A stretch of DNA of 64,000 nt from Clostridium moniliforme. Its GTDB lineage: Bacteria; Bacillota; Clostridia; Clostridiales; Clostridiaceae. The stretch covers positions 558,001 to 622,000 of the forward strand of contig NZ_JAGGJZ010000001.1 in the NCBI RefSeq assembly GCF_017873235.1. Direction: 5' to 3'. Below, piece by piece: positions 9,598 to 19,684 of this stretch. A model generated the notes under the pieces. The model was not told the DNA's origin. It saw only the letters and a program-made list of their open reading frames with translations, and ran no database searches. How positions within the stretch are numbered: position 1 is the first letter of the stretch; each line of letters begins with the position of its first letter. A program made the position numbers and the translations under genes.

Positions 9598-10591
9598 AAA
9601 TATCACGCAGCCTTTCTCTAATTACTTCCCCTGATATATTATTGAGTTTACCAACCATTATAATTCTTATGACTTTTATTTCTGTTTCTTTTGCATAGAT
9701 ATAGGCCAATACTGGTTCAACTCCAAAAGGAATAAACTTTGCTTCCTTCATCATATCCATAATATAGTTATCAATTAGCTTTTCTAAAAGACTTGCTGAT
9801 CCAGTTTTAATATAACTTTCAATTCCAAACCTTATCATCTCTCCATAATCAGTGAAAGACAATTTATTAGATATATTTTCTGGAGCATCATTTAATAATG
9901 AAATTAAAATATCTTCATCTATCGCTCCACCTTTTATTAAAACTTCAACTAAGAAATCCCTATCTTTCCTTTGCTTTTTAACCCTTAATAAAGTTTTTAT
10001 GTTTGTAGAATCAATTAATACTCTAACATATTTATCAACAAATCTATCATCTAACTTCTTAGCTATTTCCTTCATTTCTTCAAACATAGCATTATCTAAA
10101 ATAATATCAATTTTTTGAGGATCTTTATTCACTTCAAAATCTTCCTTAGCTTTTTCAATACCTTTTTGCATTGCTTTAGGTAAATCTCTAAGGTTATTAT
10201 TTTCAATGTTATGTTTTAATAGTGATGGATCTTGTTTTCCTACTGGGATTAACATATTTCCAAAATCTTTTTTGAGAAACATTCCCTTTAAAATAACCTT
10301 TATATTATGGTAATCATACTTAATGCTCATTATATCTATTAATGCCTTTGATGGTGATGCATCATACATAAGTTCATATATTCTCTTAAGTTCTCTTGCA
10401 AGCACCATTTCATAATCTTCTGGCCTTTTAACGCCTGTCATCACATTGGCATACTCAGATTCTTGAAGCACCTTTAGTGCTTCTTTTGCAGAATCTCCAT
10501 CTATCATTCTATCGATTTTAGATTTATCAAGGAGTCTTGTTTCTAATACCCTAAGTCTTGGTATAACTTGAGTAAATTCCATTGAATTCAT
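9590..10591 (-). CDS. ntpC: V-type ATPase subunit C/d (central stalk-rotor connector)
   Basis: 333 residues, all helical, with three repeated segments beginning [29 protein letters not shown]. The family mark [13 protein letters not shown] lies near residue 92, and [18 protein letters not shown] near the C-terminus. Subunit C couples the D/F shaft to the membrane rotor ring. Located between subunits E and F as in Enterococcus hirae and archaeal-type operons. Length is normal. Confidence 0.94.
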   Translation of the reverse strand: MNSMEFTQVIPRLRVLETRLLDKSKIDRMIDGDSAKEALKVLQESEYANVMTGVKRPEDYEMVLARELKRIYELMYDASPSKALIDIMSIKYDYHNIKVILKGMFLKKDFGNMLIPVGKQDPSLLKHNIENNNLRDLPKAMQKGIEKAKEDFEVNKDPQKIDIILDNAMFEEMKEIAKKLDDRFVDKYVRVLIDSTNIKTLLRVKKQRKDRDFLVEVLIKGGAIDEDILISLLNDAPENISNKLSFTDYGEMIRFGIESYIKTGSASLLEKLIDNYIMDMMKEAKFIPFGVEPVLAYIYAKETEIKVIRIIMVGKLNNISGEVIRERLRDIYV

Positions 10592-10603
10592 TTATTGTCC
10601 TCC

Positions 10604-11203
10604 TTAATTAAATAAAACTTTAGCTACTTCGAATTCTAAATCATCTCTTAATGAGTTAACTAAGTCTTCAAAAGTATTATTTATTTCTATGCCATCCTTT
10701 TCTAAGATAAATCCACCTTTAAAATTTCTTACCTCACTACTTATAGTAAGTTCACCAATTTTACCATTTGATTTTAATTCACTATTTATTTCTTCAAGTA
10801 ATTTTTTATCAAGTATTGATTTACCTTTTTCATTTAAAATAATATTTTCATCTCCAGTTATATCTGAGTTAACTATCACATTTTTCATGAAATTTTTCAT
10901 TTCTTCATCTGACATTGAACATAATTCATCTACGCTCTTCTCAAAAACTGAATCTATTACAACCTGCTTAGCTGCAAGTTTTTCATTTCTTGCTTTTAAT
11001 TCTGCACTTGAAACTATTCTTTCATGTCTTGTTTTAGCTTCAACTTCTGCTTTTTCAATCATTGCTGATTTTTCTAACTCAGCAATAGATTGTTTTTTTG
11101 CAATTATTTTAGCTTTTTCTTCATTTGCAGCCTTAATTATGCTTTCCTTTCTTTCTTCCGCATCACTTATGATTTTAGAAGTAAGATTACTTATGTTTGA
11201 CAT
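10604..11203 (-). CDS. ntpE: V-type ATPase subunit E (peripheral stalk)
   Basis: 199 residues. The N-terminal half is a charged coiled coil rich in Lys, Glu and Ala (IIKAANEEKAKIIAKKQSI), and the C-terminal half is a globular domain (RNFKGGFILEKDGIEINNTF). It pairs with the H/G-type subunit to form the peripheral stalk that holds the head still. Short spacers (12 and 22 bases) join it to the flanking ntpC and ntpK genes. Confidence 0.93.
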   Translation of the reverse strand: MSNISNLTSKIISDAEERKESIIKAANEEKAKIIAKKQSIAELEKSAMIEKAEVEAKTRHERIVSSAELKARNEKLAAKQVVIDSVFEKSVDELCSMSDEEMKNFMKNVIVNSDITGDENIILNEKGKSILDKKLLEEINSELKSNGKIGELTISSEVRNFKGGFILEKDGIEINNTFEDLVNSLRDDLEFEVAKVLFN

Positions 11204-11225
11204 AACTTCACTTCCCCAATCTTAA

Positions 11226-11723
<498 letters not shown>

Positions 11724-11736
11724 CTATTTCTTTCAA

Positions 11737-13677
11737 TTAATTTACTTTTTTTATTTTTATAAATTTATCTAAAGTCTTAAATGGTTGGAATGCTCTTCCC
11801 CCACCTTCGTAAAACTTAGAAAAATATTCAACATATTCTAATCTACATGTATGAACATATGCACCTAGTAATGATAATCCTAGGTTAAATATATGTGCAA
11901 GTATAAACACTACTGGTCCAAATATTATTAAAGAAACTCCTGGGAACATTCTTATTATAAGGTTAAGTGCTCCTGCAATTGAACCACCTGCAAGTCCTAA
12001 AGCCATAAGTCTTGTATAAGAAACTAAATCTCCTACATATCCGGTTATACCGTATAAAGCATATAATCCTTGACCAAGCTTTGCTCCAGTTGATTTCATA
12101 TGTCTGCCTTGGGTTAATACAATTAACACCATTCCAAATATCATGCAATACTTACCGATTGTTCCTATTGTTCCACCTAAAGCAAATAATGCAACTGAAA
12201 CTAATGTTATAACCCATGATCCTACATCAAAAAATGCATCTAGTGGTTTGCCATCTCTTATTAAGACATAAGCTTTAATTCCTAGTCCAAAGAATATTTG
12301 AATAACACCAAATATAACTGATAAAACTAGTATAGTATTTACATCCTTACTTGGATCTATTAATCTAACTTTATCTAAATTAATAAAATCACCAAAGAAT
12401 GAACCATATATTATTCCAAATATTATAGTAGGTATACTTAAATACATAAAGAATTTAGCAAATCCTTTTTGCTTATCATCCAAATTAAGAAATTTAAGTG
12501 CTAATACTGATCCAATTAAAACAAGTAATCCATACCCTGAATCTGCAACCATCATTCCAAAGAATATTAAGAAAAATGGGGCCAAAAGTGGGGTAGGGTC
12601 AATTTCATTATATTTTGGTAAACTATACATTTCTGTAATATTTTCAAATGTAGAATTTAAATCATTATTTTTTAACTTAATTGGAACATCATCTATCTCT
12701 TCTTCTTGTACTTCATCAAATTTAAGATAATAATCTTCTCCTAGTATACTTTGAACAATTTCTGTAAATTTTTTATTTTCTGATACTGGAGTCCAACCTT
12801 GTATTAAAGATACTTTATCTGTTTTTAAGAAGTTATTTTTTACGATTTTTCTTGTATAAATATTATAGTAATACTCATAAGCAAGTTCTAAATACTTAAC
12901 TTCTTCTTCTAAAGCTCCTAATTCTTCTTTAATAAAGAATTTTTCACTTTCAATCTTTTCTATTCTATCCATATTATTATGGATAATTTTAATTGGAGTT
13001 TCAGTATGTTCAATTTTAAATGAACTAAATCCTATTCCTCTTAAAACCTCTTCAACCTCTTCTTTATCCTCTTTATTACATAAAGCTAAAAAGAATATAT
13101 CTTGGTTACTTCTTGCTATTATTTCTAAATAGCAATTAGATAAGCCTTCAACTAAGTTTTCTTCATATTGCTTTGCAACAGAACCTAAGAAATGTGGTGT
13201 TTTAATATTTTCTAGATCTTTAAAAGCTACATCTAGACCTTCCCATGGTTTAAGAGCATTTATATCTCCCTCTAACTTAGTTTTTTCATTATCTAAATTC
13301 GCAAGGTGAACTTCTTTTTCTTTAACTTTAGCATAAAGCTCTTCCCAAGCACTTTTATCTACTTGTTCTTTAAGTTCTTCTAAAGTTAAAGTTTTCTTTC
13401 CTTCACGCATTGCTTTCAAACCGGATTTTTGAGGTACATAGTCTTTTAAAAACTCTAAAGCAAATCTTACTTTAGATAAGTCTTCTTCACATTTTGCATA
13501 CTCTGAATCAACAGTATCTTTTACTAAATCCTTAAGATCTTCATGATCTTCAAGAAAATCTTCGTTTTGAAGATTTATAAATTCTACTTCTGAGAATTCT
13601 TGTAAGGTTTCTAAAAGTTCATCTTTTTTTGATTCAAAAGAAAGCAAAGTGAATTTATTCATCTTAACTATTGCCAT
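11737..13677 (-). CDS. ntpI: V-type ATPase membrane stator subunit I (a subunit)
   Basis: 646 residues. The N-terminal half is soluble and coiled-coil rich; the C-terminal half from about residue 355 has some eight membrane helices. Conserved features include PTPLLAPFFLIFFGMMVADSGYG and, near the end, HTCRLEYVEYFSKFYEGGG, whose Arg (about 612) is the one that talks to the rotor Glu. This subunit forms the ion half-channels with the K ring. It overlaps the upstream small stalk gene by 14 bases. Confidence 0.95.
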   Translation of the reverse strand: MAIVKMNKFTLLSFESKKDELLETLQEFSEVEFINLQNEDFLEDHEDLKDLVKDTVDSEYAKCEEDLSKVRFALEFLKDYVPQKSGLKAMREGKKTLTLEELKEQVDKSAWEELYAKVKEKEVHLANLDNEKTKLEGDINALKPWEGLDVAFKDLENIKTPHFLGSVAKQYEENLVEGLSNCYLEIIARSNQDIFFLALCNKEDKEEVEEVLRGIGFSSFKIEHTETPIKIIHNNMDRIEKIESEKFFIKEELGALEEEVKYLELAYEYYYNIYTRKIVKNNFLKTDKVSLIQGWTPVSENKKFTEIVQSILGEDYYLKFDEVQEEEIDDVPIKLKNNDLNSTFENITEMYSLPKYNEIDPTPLLAPFFLIFFGMMVADSGYGLLVLIGSVLALKFLNLDDKQKGFAKFFMYLSIPTIIFGIIYGSFFGDFINLDKVRLIDPSKDVNTILVLSVIFGVIQIFFGLGIKAYVLIRDGKPLDAFFDVGSWVITLVSVALFALGGTIGTIGKYCMIFGMVLIVLTQGRHMKSTGAKLGQGLYALYGITGYVGDLVSYTRLMALGLAGGSIAGALNLIIRMFPGVSLIIFGPVVFILAHIFNLGLSLLGAYVHTCRLEYVEYFSKFYEGGGRAFQPFKTLDKFIKIKKVN

Positions 13678-13990
13678 GAATCTTCACAATCCTCTCAATC
13701 ACTAATTTTACAGCATTATTTTTTTTGTTATCTTCAATATTATAGATAGCTTCTGCATCTTGCTTTCCCTTTTGTAAAATAGGTTCCGCTTCTTTATTTC
13801 CAGATTCAATAGCATCATTTATTATACTATTGCACTTATTCTTAGCTTCTACTAAAACCTTATTATAATTATCAGTAGCTTCTATGTTAGCTTTTTGAAG
13901 TATATCTTTTGCTTCAACATTAGCAGATTTAATCATTTCATCTGCTTTAGATTCTGCTTTTTTTATTTCTTTAATTGCTTCTAATGCCAA
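13664..13990 (-). CDS. V-type ATPase subunit H/G (peripheral stalk coiled coil)
   Basis: First gene of the operon. The open frame extends up to 14128, but that would run through the promoter at 14079-14106. The TTG at 13990, preceded by AAAGGTGGTGAGATT, gives a 108-residue protein beginning LALEAIKEIKKAESKADEM. It is one long charged coiled coil, typical of the AhaH/NtpF-type stalk partner of subunit E. The C-terminus VIERIVKIHGNS matches the family. It overlaps ntpI by 14 bases. Confidence 0.9.
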   Translation of the reverse strand: MALEAIKEIKKAESKADEMIKSANVEAKDILQKANIEATDNYNKVLVEAKNKCNSIINDAIESGNKEAEPILQKGKQDAEAIYNIEDNKKNNAVKLVIERIVKIHGNS

Positions 13991-14078
13991 AATCTCACCA
14001 CCTTTTGCACTTAAATGTATAATAATATATAAATTAATACTTAATATAGTATTAATTACTTTTTTGTCTACAACTCTA

Positions 14079-14106
14079 ATTATACACTTTTTATAGATAA
14101 TTTCAA
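14079..14106 (-). promoter_or_regulatory. Promoter of the V-ATPase operon
   Basis: On the minus strand TTGAAA (14106-14101), 16 bases, TATAAT (14084-14079). Transcription would start near 14072, giving a leader of about 80 bases before the TTG start at 13990. Confidence 0.65.
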
Positions 14107-14198
14107 TAAAATTCTTTATTTTTGTCAATAATTCAATTAACAGAATGTAAACTTATTTAATTAAAAGTAAATATATATATTATTTTGCAATTGTTTGT

Positions 14199-15863
14199 TT
14201 ACTTACTTTCTAAAAAAATAATTTTTTTGTCGTTATTTAAAAGTACATAAATATCTTTCATTTCAATATCATTTTTTTCTATAAATTTAATAATATCAAT
14301 ATTAAATTTTTCTATTGTGTATTCTTTAAAAGAATATTCTTCTCTTAAATTTTCTTTTATTTCCTTCTCTTCTTCTTTTGAAATATCACTTTTTATATAT
14401 TCTGGAATTCCTCTTCTTTTATTATGTAATAAATAATCATATCTTATTATTTCTCTTAGAATATTATTATCTCCATTTAAAATCTCTTTATTAAAATCTA
14501 AGAAAATTTTATAATATTCATTATTACCTATACTTCTATCAAAGTATCCCTTCTTATCATAAAAAATTGATAATTCATGGAAAAATTCAAAAGGTTTTTC
14601 AAATTTAGGATAGAAAAATTTAAGTATATTATTAAACTTTTGACTATTATAATACTTATCTACCATATGTTCAACTTTCTTTAAATCTATTAATTCCAAA
14701 TAACTTATCTTATTTGTACTTAATATTTCATAAGGTGGATATGGTGAATACTTCATTCCATATTTTTCACTTTCTTCTCTCATAGAAGATCCTTTTAATA
14801 ATTTTAAGAAACCTAATTGTATTTCTTCTGGTCTAATCAAATGAACATCATTAAAAGAATTCTTAAAAGATTCATAATCCTCTCCTGGAAGTCCTGCAAT
14901 TAAATCTAAATGTTGCTTTATATTTCTTATAGATAGTAATTCCTCTACCTTTTCTTTAATGTCACTGAAATTAACAAATCTATTTATATTTGAAAGAACT
15001 TCATCATTAGTTGTTTGTACTCCAACTTCAAATTGAAATCTTCCCTCTGGTGAATTTCTTAAAAGCTCTATTTCTTCATTTTTTAAAATATCTGCTGATA
15101 TTTCAAAATGAAATTGTGTGTCTGTATCACTTTCTATTAAAAATTTCCATATTGCCATTGCAAACTTATGATTGCAATTAAAAGTTCTATCTACAAACTT
15201 AACTAATTTTACTTTTCTATCAATAAAATACTTAAGTTCATTAATTACTCTTTCAATTTTATGAAATCTAACTCCATGTATAGTTGATGATAAACAATAT
15301 TTACAATTAAAAGGGCATCCTCTTGATGCTTCATAATACACTATTTTATTATCTAAGTTTTCTCCCTCTTCATAAGGAAATACTAAATCATCCATATTCA
15401 TAAGAGGTCTACTTCCATTAAATTTAACTTCTCCATCCTTTTTATATACTAATCCTCTTATGTTATCTAATTCTCTTTCTCCTAGCTTAAACTCTACAAA
15501 TTCTCTAAAGGTTTTTTCTCCTTCTCCTTCTATTACATAATCTCCAACAGTTTCCTTTAAACAAACAATACTATCATAAGATACTTCTGGGCCACCATAT
15601 AAAATTTCTATTTTTGAATCTACTTTTTTTATAAGATTAGAAATTCTTTCAACCATTTCAACATTCCATATATAAGTTGAAAATGCAACTACATCTGGCT
15701 TTTCCTTTATTATTTCTTCTAGAATCCTCTCTTCTCTATCGTTAATTGAAAATTCTCTTATTTTACATTCAAAAGGCATATCTTTAGTAAATGCTTTTAA
15801 ATATCTAACAGCCAAATTACTATGAATAAATTTTGAATTTATAGCTGTAAGTAATATCTTCAT
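14199..15863 (-). CDS. B12-binding-domain radical SAM protein with DUF4080
   Basis: 554 residues. The N-terminal 130 residues look like a cobalamin-binding-type Rossmann domain (LLTAINSKFIHSNLAVRYLK, then VAFSTYIWNVE). The radical SAM cluster CPFNCKYC lies near residue 185 in EASRGCPFNCKYCLS, followed by the usual FVDRTFN and FEVGVQTTN elements. The C-terminal part (about residues 370-550) matches the DUF4080 tail found in clostridial and bacteroidal members. Such proteins perform radical methylations or rearrangements; the substrate is unknown. It is 19 bases downstream of a small partner gene and probably co-transcribed. Confidence 0.85.
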   Translation of the reverse strand: MKILLTAINSKFIHSNLAVRYLKAFTKDMPFECKIREFSINDREERILEEIIKEKPDVVAFSTYIWNVEMVERISNLIKKVDSKIEILYGGPEVSYDSIVCLKETVGDYVIEGEGEKTFREFVEFKLGERELDNIRGLVYKKDGEVKFNGSRPLMNMDDLVFPYEEGENLDNKIVYYEASRGCPFNCKYCLSSTIHGVRFHKIERVINELKYFIDRKVKLVKFVDRTFNCNHKFAMAIWKFLIESDTDTQFHFEISADILKNEEIELLRNSPEGRFQFEVGVQTTNDEVLSNINRFVNFSDIKEKVEELLSIRNIKQHLDLIAGLPGEDYESFKNSFNDVHLIRPEEIQLGFLKLLKGSSMREESEKYGMKYSPYPPYEILSTNKISYLELIDLKKVEHMVDKYYNSQKFNNILKFFYPKFEKPFEFFHELSIFYDKKGYFDRSIGNNEYYKIFLDFNKEILNGDNNILREIIRYDYLLHNKRRGIPEYIKSDISKEEEKEIKENLREEYSFKEYTIEKFNIDIIKFIEKNDIEMKDIYVLLNNDKKIIFLESK

Positions 15864-15882
15864 AAAATTCTTCCTCTCTAAG

Positions 15883-16380
15883 TTATTTTTTTATTCCTTT
15901 TATGAAATAAATATCTTCCCAAACTTTAGTTTCTTCTATTTTAAAGGTTTTTTCAAGGATTTTTTTTGTTTCTTCAAAATTAGATGATGAAAAAATATTA
16001 TTATTTTTTATTTTATATTCTTTTATTTCTTTATTAGGTAATATACATTTAAGTTTAACATCAATTAATTCACCTATATTTTTATTTATATCCCATATAT
16101 AAACTTCTCCACTTTCTTTTATATAATCTGACATTTCATTTATTAAGTTTTCTTTTTTATTTATATTCCAAAAGGAATTAAGATTAAAGAAAAATGTACA
16201 AACATCATACTTATTTTTTTCTAATGTTTTTATATCTCTATTTTCAAAATTATCAATTGCCATCTCTTCTTGTATATCTTCTGAAAGATTATGAATAACT
16301 TCTAAATCTTCACATACAACATCTAAAATATTTCCTTTAATTTTTATATTTTCTAAATTTAAAACTAAGGTTTTTTTCAT
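15883..16380 (-). CDS. Hypothetical protein, possibly a degenerate SAM-methyltransferase fold
   Basis: 165 residues from the ATG at 16380, seven bases after AAAAGGGTGGG; the longer frame starts at a GTG inside that ribosome binding site. The layout GNILDVVCEDLEVIHNLSEDI ... YDVCTFFFNLNSFWNINKKENLINEMSDYIKESGEVYIWD is reminiscent of a class I methyltransferase (strand 1, strand 4, strand 5), but the glycine-rich SAM loop (GxGxG) is missing. It leads the radical SAM gene with a 19-base gap, so the two likely act together. Function not recognised. Confidence 0.7.
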   Translation of the reverse strand: MKKTLVLNLENIKIKGNILDVVCEDLEVIHNLSEDIQEEMAIDNFENRDIKTLEKNKYDVCTFFFNLNSFWNINKKENLINEMSDYIKESGEVYIWDINKNIGELIDVKLKCILPNKEIKEYKIKNNNIFSSSNFEETKKILEKTFKIEETKVWEDIYFIKGIKK

Positions 16381-16512
16381 AAATCCCACCCTTTTAACAT
16401 AATATATTTCTATATTACCATTTTTTTACTTTTATATAAAGTGAAATAACCTTTTTATCTTAGGCTTAAATTAAATATTATTTATTGTTGTTTAAAGGGG
16501 TGAGACTTTATT

Positions 16513-18006
16513 TTGGAGAAAGATAACTTTTTTAAAAATTCATTTATGCTTACAGCTTCAAATATAACTACAGGTTTACTAGGCTTTGCCTTTTCTATAT
16601 ACTTGTCAAAAATTTTAGGAGCTGAAGGAATAGGACTTTATAACATAATTATGCCAATTTACAATCTATTTATATGTTTAATGACAGCTGGAATTGTTGC
16701 TGCACTTTCAAAGGTATCTGCCGTTTACTCTGAACGTAATGAAACTAACAATTTAACTAAAACAATAAATTCAGTTGCTCTTTTTAATATTATATGGGCT
16801 CTTTTAATAGGTGTTTTAGTCTTCTTCCTTGCACCTTTAATTAGTAAGTACGGAATAAATGATATTAGAACAATTAATGCAATAAAAGTCACCTGTCCTG
16901 CTATGGTATTTATTTCTCTTAGTAATATTTTAAAAGGATATTTTTTAGGTGTTTCAAAAATTAAAGTTCCAGCACTTATAGACATATTTGAAAAAGGTAT
17001 GAGAATAATTACAATAACTATTTTGGTGTATGCTTTTAGCACAAATAATTTAACTACCCTTGTAACCTTAGCTTATGTTTCTCTTGCCATTGGAGAATTT
17101 CAAAGCTTAGTACTATTATTTATTTATTATAGAAAATGTATTAAAAAATTACCTAAATCTAATGTTAAAGCAGATGGAAGAGCCCAGCTTCTTTTTAATG
17201 TTTTAATTATTTCCCTTCCATTATGTATTAATGGATTTTTAAGTAATATTTTTGCTACTTTATCTACATTAATTGTTCCAAGAAGACTTTTAGTTGCTGG
17301 ATTTTCTTATGTAGAAGCTCTATCTTTAATTGGTAAATATACTGGAATGGCTGTAACTTTAATTGGTATTCCTTTAATAGTTGTTAATTCTATAAATTCT
17401 CTTTTAATACCTGACCTCTCTCAGTCATTAAGTAGAGGAGATAGTTATGAAGCTTCCGTAAGAATAAAAAAAGTTATGAAAATTTCCTTTTTGCTAGGAT
17501 TATCAACAACAGTTATTTGTTCATTAATCCCTTATGAATTGGGTAATTTATTTTATAGCAGAAATGACTTAGGTAGCTTTATTTTTATGGCTTCTTTAGC
17601 AGCACCAATATTTTTTACTTCATCAATAATGTTTGGCGTTTTAAACGGTTTAAATAAACAAGGAATTATAGTTAGAAATTCATTTATAATTGCATTAATA
17701 GAAGTAATCTGTTTATTTATTTTTACTTCAATTCCAAATATAAATATTTATGGATATAGTATAACATTATTTATAACTTCATCATTTTCTATACTTTTAA
17801 ATTTACACGAAGTAAAAAAAGAAATTAGAATAGACATTTCATTAACTAATGTTGTAATATTTATACTTTTATCTATATTAACCTTTTTAATTTTAAACAT
17901 ATTTATAAAAAGATTTTTATACCCACTTAATACATTCGAAACATTATTTGTTATATTAATTACTTTTCTTATTTTTATTTATTACTCTAAATTTGGAGAA
18001 TATTAA
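16513..18006 (+). CDS. MOP-superfamily lipid flippase, SpoVB/Wzx-like
   Basis: 497 residues with about 14 membrane helices. It begins NSFMLTASNITTGLLGFAFSIYLSKILGAEGIGLYN, the standard opening of polysaccharide-biosynthesis/SpoVB flippases. Start is TTG at 16513 after AAAGGGGTGAG. The family moves undecaprenyl-linked oligosaccharides or peptidoglycan precursors across the membrane; SpoVB members act in spore cortex formation. It converges with a second, longer flippase gene at 18047. The substrate is not predictable from sequence. Confidence 0.85.
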   Translation: MEKDNFFKNSFMLTASNITTGLLGFAFSIYLSKILGAEGIGLYNIIMPIYNLFICLMTAGIVAALSKVSAVYSERNETNNLTKTINSVALFNIIWALLIGVLVFFLAPLISKYGINDIRTINAIKVTCPAMVFISLSNILKGYFLGVSKIKVPALIDIFEKGMRIITITILVYAFSTNNLTTLVTLAYVSLAIGEFQSLVLLFIYYRKCIKKLPKSNVKADGRAQLLFNVLIISLPLCINGFLSNIFATLSTLIVPRRLLVAGFSYVEALSLIGKYTGMAVTLIGIPLIVVNSINSLLIPDLSQSLSRGDSYEASVRIKKVMKISFLLGLSTTVICSLIPYELGNLFYSRNDLGSFIFMASLAAPIFFTSSIMFGVLNGLNKQGIIVRNSFIIALIEVICLFIFTSIPNINIYGYSITLFITSSFSILLNLHEVKKEIRIDISLTNVVIFILLSILTFLILNIFIKRFLYPLNTFETLFVILITFLIFIYYSKFGEY

Positions 18007-18010
18007 AAAA

Positions 18011-18034
18011 GATGCAGGGAAAAATCCCTACATC
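18011..18034 (-). terminator. Terminator between the two convergent flippase genes
   Basis: Inverted repeat GATGCAGGGA / TCCCTACATC with a short loop, A-run before and T-run after. The one mismatch on the plus strand is a T.G pair on the minus strand, so it is best paired for the gene ending at 18047, but it should work both ways. Confidence 0.8.
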
Positions 18035-18046
18035 TTTTAATATTTT

Positions 18047-19669
18047 TTACATTAATTTTCTTCTCATAAATTTTGGAAGCATAGTATATACTCTTGGTGA
18101 TATAGATTCTATATCTAACTTTCTTATTCCACCTAATAGTATCATTATATATAAATATACAAATCCACCTATAGCAACTAAAACTAATGTGTATATAACT
18201 GTATACAAATACATAACTATTCTAGAACTTCCAAGGAAGCCACCTAAAACATTTATAGGTTGTTTTAAAATAAATATTACAATAGCCATGCATATTGAAG
18301 CTAAAATTGGCTTAACACAATTTTTTAACATAGGAACCTTATATCTTATACTTCTTGTTAGAATTCTATGATTTATTAATATAGGCACAAAATAACATAG
18401 GAAGTTACCTATTAAAACCCCTAGTATATTTATTGATGGAATTCCAACCAAAATAAAGTTTGCAACAATTTTAAGAAAAATTCCTATTGAAAATGATATA
18501 ATCATTGGATAAAACTGACTTATTCCTTGAAGTATTACACTTTGAAGTTGTGCAATTGCAGTAAGGACCAATATAAAAGCTCCATATTCCATAATATAAG
18601 CTCCCCTATCACTTTGATAAAGTAGTGTATATATATCTTTATTTAAAACTGTAAGTCCAACAGCTGATGGTATAGTTATTGCAAATGTAATTCTAAATGC
18701 AAAGTTAGCACTTCTTCTTATTGATTTTCTATCTTTTAAAGCTGATGCCTTTGATACCGCTGGTAATACTATAGTAGTAAGAGCAGTTACAATAATAAGA
18801 GGTACTCCTATTAATACTTTATAATTATTTAAAAGTCCATAAAATATCTCTGATTGAGAATTTGTAAAACCTGCATGTATTAATCTACGGCTAACATTCA
18901 TCATATCAACCATACCGCCAAAATTTTGTATCCCTGCACTTAATGTTATTGGAAAGGCATATCTAACTAATTTTCTAAGTATTGCCTTTGAAGTAATTCT
19001 TCTACCTGTTTTTGAAGAATTCAAAGCTTCTTCTTCAAATTTTCTCTTATCATATATGTACACAAGATAAAATATTGCAAATACAGCTCCAACAGAAGTA
19101 CCTATTGTACCTCCTGCTGCACCCATTGGGGGGCTTATATGATAAAGAAGAAAAGCAAATAACAAACTAACAAAAACATTTAGTAATTGTTCTAATATTT
19201 GTGATATTGCTATTCCAGACATTTCATTCTTACCTTGGAAATAACCTCTATAAGCAGATAATATAGCAGTTAATAGTATGCTTGGTGCTAAAAACATTAT
19301 TGCAAAAGTAGAATTTTGTATTTCACCTATTTTAGCAATTGGGTAAGCAAAAAGTAAAAGTATTATAGTTAATGATCCCCCAATTAATCCATAAACTTTT
19401 CTTGAAATTTTTAAAGCTTTAATAGTATCTCTTTCATTTCCTAGAGCCTTAAGTTCAGCTACAACCTTTGCTACTGCTGGTTGACATCCCATACTTGTTA
19501 TTGCATAAACAAACATGAAGATATCATAGCTTCTAGCATACATTCCTACGCCTTCTACACCAATAATTCTATTTAATAAAGGAACATAAAAGGCTGATAG
19601 GACCTTTGCAAATATACCAGCAAAAGATAGTATCATAAACCCTCTAGTAGATGATGACTCTTCCCTCAT
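18047..19669 (-). CDS. MOP-superfamily flippase (SpoVB/MurJ-like)
   Basis: 540 residues with about 14 membrane helices. The N-terminal pattern TRGFMILSFAGIFAKVLSAFYVPLLNRIIGVEGVGMY and SMGCQPAVAKVVAEL (split) match YtgP/SpoVB-type flippases; the length and the TGRRI-containing cytoplasmic loop fit the MurJ/Amj-linked YtgP group. It probably flips lipid II or another undecaprenyl-linked cell wall unit. ATG start after AGGGGATTAAAA. It is 15 bases downstream of the pseudouridine synthase gene. Confidence 0.85.
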   Translation of the reverse strand: MREESSSTRGFMILSFAGIFAKVLSAFYVPLLNRIIGVEGVGMYARSYDIFMFVYAITSMGCQPAVAKVVAELKALGNERDTIKALKISRKVYGLIGGSLTIILLLFAYPIAKIGEIQNSTFAIMFLAPSILLTAILSAYRGYFQGKNEMSGIAISQILEQLLNVFVSLLFAFLLYHISPPMGAAGGTIGTSVGAVFAIFYLVYIYDKRKFEEEALNSSKTGRRITSKAILRKLVRYAFPITLSAGIQNFGGMVDMMNVSRRLIHAGFTNSQSEIFYGLLNNYKVLIGVPLIIVTALTTIVLPAVSKASALKDRKSIRRSANFAFRITFAITIPSAVGLTVLNKDIYTLLYQSDRGAYIMEYGAFILVLTAIAQLQSVILQGISQFYPMIISFSIGIFLKIVANFILVGIPSINILGVLIGNFLCYFVPILINHRILTRSIRYKVPMLKNCVKPILASICMAIVIFILKQPINVLGGFLGSSRIVMYLYTVIYTLVLVAIGGFVYLYIMILLGGIRKLDIESISPRVYTMLPKFMRRKLM

Positions 19670-19684
19670 TTTTAATCCCCTATC

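Noticed and set aside
11963..12212. Two small frames inside ntpI on either strand
   Set aside because: They are shadows of a conserved membrane subunit; no ribosome binding site, no family match.
13991..14128. N-terminal extension of the first V-ATPase gene
   Set aside because: It covers the promoter and has no ribosome binding site; the TTG at 13990 has a good one.
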